Assembly: GCF_028858725.1 (NCBI RefSeq)
Contig: NC_084763.1
Coordinates: 7,812,001-7,876,000 of the forward strand
Reading direction: 5' to 3'
Length of the DNA: 64,000 nucleotides
Origin: Colius striatus
Lineage: Eukaryota > Chordata > Aves > Coliiformes > Coliidae
Made by a program: the position numbers and the translations under genes. The notes beneath the pieces are model-generated. The model worked only from the letters and a program-made list of their open reading frames with translations. It was not told the origin of the DNA and ran no database searches. Within the stretch, counting starts at the first letter, position 1. Each line of letters starts with the position of its first letter. Positions 12,601 to 24,600 of this stretch are shown here, piece by piece.

Positions 12601-15600
12601 TACAGGGCCACAGAGATGATAAGGAGACTGGAACATCTCTCTAATGAAAAAACAGTGCAAGACCTGGAGTTGTTTAGCCTGGAGAAGAGAAGGCTGGGAG
12701 TGGACTGCATCAATGCTTATAAATGTCTAAAGGGTGGGTGGCAAGAGGATGGGGCCAGTCTGTCTTCTGTGGTGTCCAGTGACAGGACAAGGGGTAATGG
12801 GCACAACCTGGAACACAAATGGTTCCACTTAAACAGAAAGAAGAGTTTACTTCCTGTAAGGATGAGGGAGCCCTGGCACACACTGCCAAGGGAGGGCGTG
12901 GAGTCTCCTTCTCTGGAGGTTTCCAAACCCACCTGGATGCATTCCTGTGCACCCTGATCGAGGAGAACCTGCTCTAGCAGGAAGCTGGAATGAATGATCT
13001 CTGGAAAACCCTCCCAAATCCTACCATTCTGGGATTCTCTGAAATAAACTTGAATATCTACTCTATAGATTATGTATACTATATCAAGAAATAAACTTGA
13101 ATCAATGTAAGTATTCTAATGTGAATATTATATAAAGGAATAAACACTAATATAAATATGTATACTCTACAGATAATATGTACTATATAAATAAATAATC
13201 TTTAATGAATACATCTTAAAATATATGTCTGTATATGACATAGCTAGGGGTTTTTTTTAATTATTATTAAACTTTAGTTGTAATTTTATTTATCTTTGGT
13301 CTGTTCTGGAAATGCAGGAGTCATCTAGCAACAGATGGAACTGCTACAGAAGATGTGTTATGCCTTTCCCGACAATGCAATTATTACATATAGGTTGTGC
13401 ATATTTCATTCATAATATTAAAGAGCACCACCAGAATTGCATTCGATGACCTGGAAGTCTGGTGTTATCTTGGCACTGATGCTTATTTCTTTTTGCCACC
13501 TAGCGAGCAAAGTAAGAAATACAAGAGAAAAAGCCAGGCCAAATTAACATTAGAAAAACCCCACAGAAGAGGTGAAGGAAAGCATTTTGACGAGGTACAC
13601 TGCTACTTAGGGTTTAAACCTTCACCTATCTAAAAGAAGGTCTGATCTTAAGGGCACATCAAACTTTTAAAAGGTAACTTCTATGACTCTAAAAGCTGCA
13701 GCACACTTAAGGAAAAATCATAGCCAAACCAAAAAGCAAAGCAAAGGAACATGAATCTGGTATCCAATTGTAAAGGTGTAATACATGTTGAAATGTTTAA
13801 ATAACGGTAGCCATCCAAGGTCAGATAAAAGACTGTCTCGTTTCCTTCCTTAGCGTGAAATAGTAAACACCAGGGTCTGAAGTTTTCTTCCATTATTCTT
13901 TTTTTTTTAATATATGGAAACAAAACACCACACACAAACACATCCACACACACACAAAAGTATTTACAGCGTTTCTGGGAATATTCACTGGAAGAAGCCA
14001 CAATATGCAAGAGGGTGCATCCATCTTTGTCTCTCTGGTTGATCCGATCCTTCAAGTCTGGCCTCTGGTTCAGCAACCACTTGAAGAGATGGTTCTTTCC
14101 TGGAATGATAAAAACCCCACTTGTTATAAATGGTACATAGAGATACAGCACAAACAGGTCCTAATGTTTTCCTCTATGGAGTAGCAAGGTGCAGTTGTAG
14201 TGAGCTGGGTGGCAGTCTCTTCTCTTCAGTAACAAATGATAGGACACAAGGTAATGGGTTCAAGTCGCTCCAAGGGAGGTTTAGATTGGACATTAGGAAG
14301 AACTGTTTCATGAAGAGGGTTATTAAGCACTGGAATGGGCTGCCCCAGGGAGGTGGTGGAGTCACCATCCCTGGAGATATTTAAAAGACACATAGATGAG
14401 GTGCTGAAGGACATGGCTTAGTTTAGTGATGGGCCTGGCAGCATGAGGTTAATGGTTGGACTTGATGATCTTAAAGGTCTTTTCCAACCATAATGACTCT
14501 ATGATTCCATGATCTGTGTGAAACCTCTGCTCAAACACAAGGAACAGGAGAGGGAAGAAACACATGGCAGAAAACCCAGTGAGAGCCAGCTGCATTGTGG
14601 GACACATGATGCTATGTTCTCAGCGATTCACAAGTGCAAATCTGAGGTTGACTCATGACTCTTTAGCACATATAGAAACTGTTGTTGCACACTGAGGTGT
14701 CAGGAAGAAATACTGTGTTTTCATCAAAGCTGATATATCCAAGTTACAAAAAACCCACATTGGTCGCACTTCTGCTTCAAACCACTGAAGAGAACAACTC
14801 TGCTGGGTTTGTACCACTCTCAGGCACAGATGATCCAAGAGAGTGTTGACACCATTTTTAAAACAGTACCTTATTGGCACACAAAAGGTTACATGTGGAT
14901 GATCTGATCTCATTAGGTTTTTTTTAAAATACACTTGAAAGAAGCTCTGTCAGCTTTGTCACTCACTTGCTTTGATACACAGTCTGATAACAGCATGAAG
15001 TAGATACACTCCAATGGTCTCAACTTTTGCCCCGATGGAAATTAGCCACTTGGCTAACTCTGCTACGTCTTGCATCTTCTCACCGTGCCCGTACAACTCT
15101 GAAGTCTGATAGCAAAGAGAACAATTACAACACGTTCTTTTTCCATACACAAAAAAAGGCATTTTGTGCTATCTCTATGTTCTTTTAATAACAAGAATCA
15201 GTGGAAGAAAAACAATCAAGCCATCGTAAAATGAAACGTTTACTATAGATGTAACAATCCCAGTAAAAGCTCCAAACAAATCCTCTTCTCCTAGAAGGTG
15301 TTCATGAACCTCAATCTTGTCTTGCTTTGAATGGCAATGAACCTAAAGTCTACTTTATAATACATATTTCTACATTTATTCACTGCAATTGACTGCAACT
15401 TTGTGCCTCACACTTGTCCACTACATGGTACTGTATCTCACTACACACATTGCTGTAACTACATTTTGTTGCCTTTTAAGCTTGAATGAGGCAGCTTAGG
15501 CAGGCAGTTACCCCAAAGCAAAAAAACAAAAGGCCAGAGAAATACTTGAAACTGAGAAAAGGGAGTTAAGAGACTAGGGGAAGGAGGTTTAGGGAATCAC

Positions 15601-18600
15601 CCATTTTACAGCTCAAGAACCCCCCAGATGCAGGTACTATGGTACTATGTGGTACTAAGGTACTACGCAGAGCAAAGCCCTACTCTCATCCAACTCAGGA
15701 AGCATCTGACATTACTAAGACAGTCAATATGACTACTCAGGCAAAGAAAAGGTGTTAAGACTTAGGAGACACTTTCTTGGCCAGATAAATTCCTAGAAGG
15801 TGATCTGATAAAAGTATAGAATATACAAGGAAGTTTACAGACCAAGATTCAGCAGAAGGCAGTTGAACTTAAACAGGATTTCAAAGCAAGGACTTAATGA
15901 ACATGAAGTCTACAAGGGCTACAGCAATACAGGGAACTCCGGAGGTGGGCAGAGGAAGCTCAGATGGAAATTGAGACAATATGCCAGAAGGATCAGGACA
16001 CGAGGGGGTGGTCGGAAACAGCGTTCAGGCACAATTTCTCCATTTGTGCCAGTCATCTTTTTTAAATAGCAGCCTTCACACATGCTTCTAACATCCACAA
16101 ATAAAGCTTTTTTTCTAACACCTCGTGCCAAATTTTCACTGGCAAGAATCACTGTTTGCGCATCAAAATACAATAAACCACAGGGAAAACGTGGTGGCAG
16201 CTGAGGAAGTTGGAGCTGTCACAAAGCCACATTTTCTAATTTTTGCAAAAGAGAAACAGTGCTTAGGGATCTTTCATCCTCAGTCTTTCAAATGTACAAC
16301 AAACCCACAAGAATAGCTGAAGACTGGTCAGGGACAATTCAACAACAGCGAACATACTCCTTTGCAAAGGCAATCCCTCCTCTCTCAATGAGACATTCTG
16401 ATTTGCTTGCCTAGGAAGGAAGGGGGTTTTTTGCTAAGAGACCCTACATGTGTCCTCTACTGCCTATCTGCCTAATAATAGCTAACCAAGGCGTGCTTGC
16501 ATATATTGACTCACTATAAACAGGCCTATAAATAGATCTCTATTTATTCCCTTTGCATTACCCTTCTTTTCCAGAATTGCTCCCATTCACTCTGGTCAGG
16601 CATCTAACTCAAACACAATTATGGGAAAAGCCTCAACTTGAAATTATTATGACAAAAAGTACCATAAACACTATAACAGCCATATGGCAATTTCTGACAG
16701 ACTCCACACCAATCTGCCCTAAACTGTTAATTTGCCTGGCAGTAAATGCCAAAAAAATGTACTGTGCAGCCTGCAGTTAACATCTTCTAAAGCTTCTGTC
16801 AGGAAGGAAATCTAGTCTACTTCAGCATAAAGCCCAATGGAATTTCTCAATGAATTTGTAACCATAGCTTTTAAAAGTAGGTTACATAAATACAAAGAAA
16901 TGGAAGAATAAAATGACAAAAATGCATAAAGATAATTTAATGGTCCATAAGAAATGCTTTACTTAATTGCTGGGCATCAACTGTGTGGTAACAGGCACAT
17001 ACTCTGAGAGATGCCTTTGAAAGCTGCTATTTTACTGGCTGAACCTGAGTTACAGAGCTGGTGAAGTCCCAGCAGTTCCTGGCTCACAGCTGACCTCCAG
17101 CCACACCCTGGTTCCCCAAAAGCATTGGCTTTTGGAAATTCATACCCCTTTTTGAATTCAAAGTGTTTTGGTGAGACATTAACATACAAAGGCTGGGATA
17201 AGCAGCAGTGAGGCCTCCAAGGCCACGAAGTCCACACAGCTATGTGGGCAGAGCCTCTGGGGTGTGCAGGGTGCAGCAAATGCACCAGGCAAGCACAGCC
17301 AAAACAGCAGCAAACTACACTCATCATGGCAGTTTCTGACAGCAGAGAGGTTTCATTTTATCCTGTAAGCATAGAAATCTTTGGAGGTTCCCAAATGCTG
17401 CAGAACATGAGGAATCACAAGATGAAGAACAAGTCTGACAAGAGGAACAGAAAGATCAAATTTTGCTGCATGCAGATGCCACCATCTCAGTGAAAGGCAG
17501 CAACTGTGGCTACTTGGTCTATGACTACACGTTTCCATCTTGCCAAAGTCCTCTAAGTTATTTGAAAAGTGTTAAAGCCTTTACAGAGAAGGTTTAGGAG
17601 TTGCTGCCTAGGTATAAAGCAACCATCTGAAAATGTGGGGTGTTGACAGAGGGGTAAATTCCAACACTGCACCCAGCTCAACTCCCTGCAGTCATACTCA
17701 GCACCAGAGAAAGGCTAGCAAAGTATAAAAATACTCTATCCCATGTATATTGTAAGTTCCTCTGATTGGAGAACATATGCAGCTCAACTGATGTCAGACA
17801 CTTTTCAGCATTAAATTGCCAGGTTACAAGCATGACATGAATAGCTTGCTGTATTTTAATTTGATCTGTCTTAGTCTTGTACACATGATGGAAAAATCTC
17901 ACTGTAAACCAAACAAGAAGAATGCAAATAAGACACAAGGGAGGGAAAAGAAGATTCTACTTTACCTCAAAGAGATTCTTCAGTGATAACTGGCTGACTC
18001 TGAGATTGGTGGGCAACTCTTTCTTCTCAGACAACAGCAACAGGCAAGACTGGAAAAAAACCCAACATTAATGATTTTCTAAGCACACTTAGAAACTTTG
18101 TTTTTCACTGTCTCATCAGATCTTGTAGGAAAGCAAATGAGAGCTAACAACACTTCAAATCTTTCTTTAAAGTCATAACAGATTACTACATCTCCCTTTC
18201 TATTTTATAACTGAATTCATGTAATCTACGATGAACTGTGGGAAGCTACAACTGATGAAAGTTTCCTCAGAAGCAAAAAACAAGTAGAAAGGTCAGGCTC
18301 TAAAGGTCTCTCCAATACACCTTGGAAGTGATTCTTCACTTTAAGAACGAACACTTACATTCCTAGTCCCCAGCTACACCAACATCCTGAGCAGAAAGCA
18401 AGGAATGCACACTGTACTGTTCCACATTTTCTCAGTTTCTCTAACAACTTTATCGTGCTCCTCAAAAATTCACCTGGCTTCAGCAGAGGACAAGGGAAGA
18501 GCTACAGATGTTACCTATCTTACTTCTGTAAGGGTTTTGATACACTCCTCCACAACATTCTTAACTCTAAATTGCAGAGATATGGGTTTGATGGATGGAC

Positions 18601-21600
18601 TGTTAGGTGCACAAGGAACTGCTACATGGCTGCATCCAAAGAGTAACAGTCAATGGCTCAGTGTCCAAGTGGAAACCAGCAATGAGTGATGTCTCTCAAG
18701 GGTCTGTACTGAGACCGGTACTACTGAGTATCTTCACCAATGGCATAGACAGTGGGATTGTGCAGTACACTCAATAAGCTTGGAGATGGCACTCTGGTGA
18801 TAACCCAACTGCAGTATTGCATCCAGCTAGGGAGTCCTCAGCACAGGAAAGACATGGACCTGCTGGGACAGGTCCAGAGGAGGGCCACAAAAATGATCAG
18901 AGGGCTGGAACACCTCTCTTGTGAGGACAGACTGAAAGAGTTTGGCCTGATGAGCCTGGAGAAGAGAAGGCTTCAGGGAAGCCTTCCTTACTGCAACCTT
19001 TCAATATATATGTAGAGAGCTTATAACAAAGCCTTTTTAACGAGGCCTGTAGTGATAGGACAAGAGGCAATGGTTTTAACCTGAAAGGGAGGCTGGGGGG
19101 GTGGGGTTACAATATAGGTGGTGGTACACTGGAACAGGTTACCCAGGGAGGTTGTGGATGCCCTGTCATTGGAAGAACTTAAGGTGATCTAGTAGAAGCT
19201 GTCCCTGCCTACAGTTGGTTAGGGACTGTGGAGCTGCAATCAGTCCACGGCAGTTCATCTCTATCACTCCCTTTTTTTTATGCCTCTCCCCTGCTCTAGC
19301 ATGTGTCCTCCATGGGTCGTGGCCCCTGATTTGAGTCTGCCTCCACGGGCTGCAAGGCAACCCTTGCTCCAAGCTTGGAGAACCTCCTCCCCCTCTTTTC
19401 TCTCCTTTTCTGACCCTGATGTTTCTTTGGTGTTTTCTCTCACTTTTTTCCCCTCATTCTGCCAATTCACTCGAATCAGCCGTGTCTGGCATGGGGCAGC
19501 CCCAGCTTTCTCTTCAGACACCTGTCTTCAGAGACCTCTGCAGCCCTCACTGCCAGCACCTCATCACTGACACCCAATAGAAGTATACTCATGACAATGG
19601 TCAATCTGTTTTTCCCACAGTAACTATAGAAAAGTGGGTTAAAATAACTCCAGGTGATTCATCTTCTGATTTTTCTAGATGATTTAGTTTTAACTCCCGT
19701 GTACTTCCACTTATTTGCAGGTCTTTCACACACAGCTTCAGAAGTTCAGTTTGTCATACAGAAGGAAACAAGACCACAAATAAACATGGTGGGGGTTTTT
19801 TTTGTTTTGCTTCTGATTTCTTTCAAGAATAGTGACTCTAGATGGCACCATAATTATGAGACAACAGCAAGAGGCCAATAAGATTTCAAGCTTGTTTCAA
19901 CCCTCCAAGAAAGCAATTTCAGAAATTATTTATCTCTACAAGTATTTTTTAAGTCTTAAAAAACAAGGCATTTGAACCAGGGAACAATAAACATTCCCTG
20001 TTTTGGACCTGCTTCTGCAGGGGGGTGGGACTAGATGATCTCTAAAGCTCCCTTCCAACCCCTACCATTCTATGATTCTATGACATGCTTCATATGAAGA
20101 GGTAAGACATGAGCACTTACCACAGCAGAAGGTAATACAGCGACAGACTTACCCGCCACTTCCATTTCTGGGCCAACTTTTCTATCACCATTTGCCAAAT
20201 CAGAGCATCAAACCTTGCACTGAAAATATAATCATATGCAGGGGGAAAAGTTGGTGGAACGACTCGTTCATCTGCAAGAATAAGCAATTGAGAAGACTAT
20301 TTTGTACACACAGCACTTTTAAAGTTGAGGCCTCCAGCTAAATTATTTCACTGCACAGTGACAATTTTAGCACTGATTAACAGTCAGGTGAGTGACAAAT
20401 GGGCTTCAATATCCCTGGCCATCCAACTGATACAGCACCTTGTTATCAGTGGCCAGTCTTCATTAAAGAAGGGGGGGTGGAAACTAATCCCTGCTCTCAA
20501 AATAACCACCTCCAAGCCCTAAGACACTGTGAACCTCATGATGGTTCTCTTACTCATGGGTGAGCCCAGCTACAGATGTTGCTAAAGCTGATCAAGGTCC
20601 TTAACGTGGGGCTACGAGTTCAAGTAAACACAGCAGGGGTACAATCCAAAAGTCTCCTGGCACACTTAGAGGCTCCAACCGAAAAAGCCTGTGAACTGGA
20701 CAAAAAAGCAAGTAGAGGAGGAGAGACTGAGGAAAGATCAGGGAGACATGGGGTAGACATTGCTCAAAAAACTCCACACAATGCCACAGAAAGGCCAGAT
20801 TTCCCCTTTTCACTGCTGCTCCCCATAGTGGAACACACTGCTCTGTAACCTGAAGTTTAAGGTGAATACCTTCTAATTATTTTCAAATCTACTCAGCTAA
20901 AAGAAAAGTAGAGCGGTTTGGACAAAACCCACTAAAGCCTTGGAGATCTGGAACTCCAAATCTCCATCCTTGTCTCCTGGACTCTGAATTTCAACTATTT
21001 CTACCTATTCCCCAAACGACGTGTTCTTGTGAGACAAGATTTGGGATTGTTGGCACCTGCTGTATACAAACTGGACCAAGTCCACCACATCCTTTTGAGT
21101 AGGCCACTCAACAAAGAGTCTCGAGGCACCAAATGAATGATCTCACAAAGGACACTCTACCAAGGATTTGTGTTGTCATCACTACTGAAAGACTCTTGGG
21201 AAAATAAAGCTCTTGATTTGAATTTACCGTTGACGCTCATGAAGATTCCCGCTACAAAATCAGCGATTTGAGTTCGGTCTGACGAAGTGTTCAGGAGAAC
21301 CAAACCTCTATGAAACATAGAAATCGCCTCATAAGAGTCTGATAGCATGATCAGTGAGTGGCCAGCTCTGTAATAAGCCTGAAAAAAAATAAAAGGAGAA
21401 TAAAACAAACCAACACAACATTGTTGGGAGATTTTTACCACAAAACAAAATGGGATTTTTTTCCCCCTAAATTCTCTGATTAGTCTATAAAAATGACATG
21501 TAATACTGTTTTTACAGCTTCTCACACACATTCAAAAAAGTGCAATAAACATCCCTTGAAATTTACACTATGTTACTATGTCATCACAGACACTAAGAGT

Positions 21601-24600
21601 GATGCACCCTGGAAAAGAGCTACAGGATGAAATACACATCGTTAGCAACCGTGTTTTAACCTCCTCTGAACAGCCTGGTTTTTCTGTCCTGTCCCAAAGT
21701 CCAGAATCTATGCTTATTCCCCCACGTCACTGCATTTTGCAGCATTTACCACAATGCATACGTTCTTCAAACAACAGCACCTGAATATGTTTGGATTCAC
21801 CACTCAATGAGGTTATACCAGCTCAGAGGCATAGGGGAGTCAATTTGTTCAAGTCAGGTAATTCATAGAATCACAGAATGGTAGGGGTTGGAAGGGATCT
21901 TTAGAGATCATCTAGTCCAACCCCCCTGCAGAAGCAGGGTCACCTAGATCAGGTCACACAGGAACATGTCCAGGAGGGTCTTGAAGACCTCCAAGGAAGG
22001 AGCCTCCACAACCCCTCTGGGCAGCCTGTGCCAGGGCTCCCTCACCTCACAGTGAAATAGTTTTTTCTTCTGTTTAAGTGGAACTTTTTGTGTTCCAGCT
22101 TCATCCCATCACCCCTTGTCCTGTTGCTGGCTACTACAGAAAAAAGGGATGTCCCAACCTCCTGAAACCCACCCTTTAGATATTTGTAAATGTTAATAAG
22201 ATCTCCCCTCAGTCTCCTCTTCTCCAGACTAAACAGCCCCAGTTCCCACAGCCTTTCCTCGTATGAAAGATGTTCTATTCCCCTGACCATCTTAGTGGCC
22301 CTGCACTGGACTCTCTCCAGCACTTCCCTGTCCCTCTTGAGCTGAGGAGCCCAGAACTGGACTCAGGACTCCAGATGAGGCCTCACCAGGGCAGATTCAT
22401 CCCAGGCTGCCATTGGCCTTCTTGGCCACGAGGGCACATTGCTGGCTCATATTTAGTTTATTATCGATCAGGACTCCCAGGTCTCTCTCTGCAGAGCTGC
22501 TCTTCAGCAGTTCGACCCCCAGCCTGTACTGGTGCATGGGGTTGTTCCTTCCCAAAAAGCAACTGTGCCCTGTAGTTGGCAGGATTGGCATGCTGCAACA
22601 CAGTGCAAGTTCAATCAGGATTTGCACCCACTTTTACCATAATTAAATTAAATACCTTCTACTACAGTTTCTAAAAGTCTGTAGTGGTTAGTCCAGAAGA
22701 CTATTTATTGTGCATAAAAGCCAATCCAAGTGTATGTCTCTGTATTGTAAATACTGTACTATTCCTAACAGGTGAGTTTTGAGTCAGTGTGTAGTTTATC
22801 AATGTATACTTAATCACAAGCATATGTGCAGTGTATTGTCATCTCCACTGCAAATACAGTGTGACCTTGATCACCACATACTGCTCCCAGGAACTGCAAG
22901 CTTAATAACAAATATTAAGAATATTAGGGCACACTGCCCAAGGAACCTTCAAAGTTAAGTCTGCTGTCAGTGACTGATGCATCTGTACTGAGAGACAGGC
23001 TCTGTAGGAGTGGTCAGTGAAGACAGAGCTGGTGAACCTGACCACAGATGGGATCTGTACAGCATGCACTTTGTCTGGTGTATTAATAAAATAGTGATCT
23101 TTCTTGAAAGCAGTGGTGTTTCTCTTGTTTGGACTCAGAAAGAACCAACATCTCCTAGTTCAAGAGAGAGCTGCTTTTTTTAATCAGAAGTATTATTACA
23201 GCAGTAATTCTGATGCTCTCGTACAGAGTCAGACACTGACTGGAACTTTATGCTATATTTGCTTATCACACTAAAACCAAAACACAACAAAAGAAAAGCA
23301 GACATTGACACTTGTTTTTAAAAGTCAAGCATGCAAAAACTGACAGCTTAAACATAGGAATACCTTAACATACTCTGGATCCCAGTGTAAGCTCTGGTAT
23401 GCCGAAAACATTGCTTCTCTCCATTTACCAAGATTGTACAAGGCAGTTGATTTGTTGCAGTATAACACAGCTATGTCCTTGGAACACCTAAAAATATGTT
23501 TTCAGCAAAACTGTTTGTTTGCTTGAAAAAGGATGCATCGTACTTTACTGTTAGCAACAATAACAAAATAATTAAAAGTCTACACACCACCCCCATCTAA
23601 CAAAATAAGAGGTAAAAGTGGAGTTGTAGAATACAAACATCATTTGAACCTCAGCTATAAAATCTCTTAGTGATATCCCACATGATATCTTAGTGATGTG
23701 TTAGTGTCTGAAGCAGAAAGCCAACCAACTGGAGAAATGCACTATGAGGATTTAGAAAGAGTTTAGACCATCTCGACACACTTAGATGTGGCTCATTGAA
23801 GGTCTGTGGCCATGAACGGGAGAAAATCGACACACAAATGGAAGATTCTAGATGGAAAGAATGTTAAACACAATTTGGTCACCAAAAAACAACCTAAACA
23901 CATTTTACTGTACCATCATTTCGTGAAGTTGATAGAATTATCCACATTTGCACCAATTAAGAAATAAAGAAATGTATTTTAGAATATATTAAAGGATATA
24001 AACCATCTGGTGGACCAAGAGTTTCTCGAAAGATACCATGCAGCCAGGCAGCAACTAAACACCACACAGCCACTCACTCACTCCTCCCTTGGGATGAGGA
24101 GAATTGGGGGAAAAAAGTAGAACTCATGGGTTGAATAACTAAAATGTAATTATAATAAATAATAGTAATTGTAATTAAAATGCATCTAAGAAAGAGAGAT
24201 AATGCAAACCAAAGAAAAATGATGCTGGATGCAATTGCTCACCACCCCTTGATCAATACCTGAGCAGCATTCTGCCCCTTCTCAGCTACTTCAGCAACAG
24301 CTAAAATATTGGTGTATTATCAACATCACTCTCACACTAAATCCAAAACACAGCTCTGTGTCATCTACTAGGAAGAAAATTAACTCTGTCCCCAGCTGAA
24401 ACTAGGATAAAAGAGCTGCATGCAAATTACAGGACTACATCCACAAGGTACTGGGGAGCCTGGAAAGCCCATCCTGCCTGCACTCAAAAAGTACGTGCCT
24501 TCATCTTATTCATGTCTACTAATTTTCACTTGAGAAAGCTGTTTCAGCCACACTGAACGCGTTCAGAGCATTCCTGCATGCAAGCAAATCCTGACAAGGG

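Noticed and set aside
15919-16173. Minus-strand frame with an exon-like stretch ([18 protein letters not shown]) in TRANK1 intron 5
   Set aside because: It does not match the TRANK1 family between exons 5 and 6, whose codons already join in phase, and it lacks a convincing acceptor and donor.
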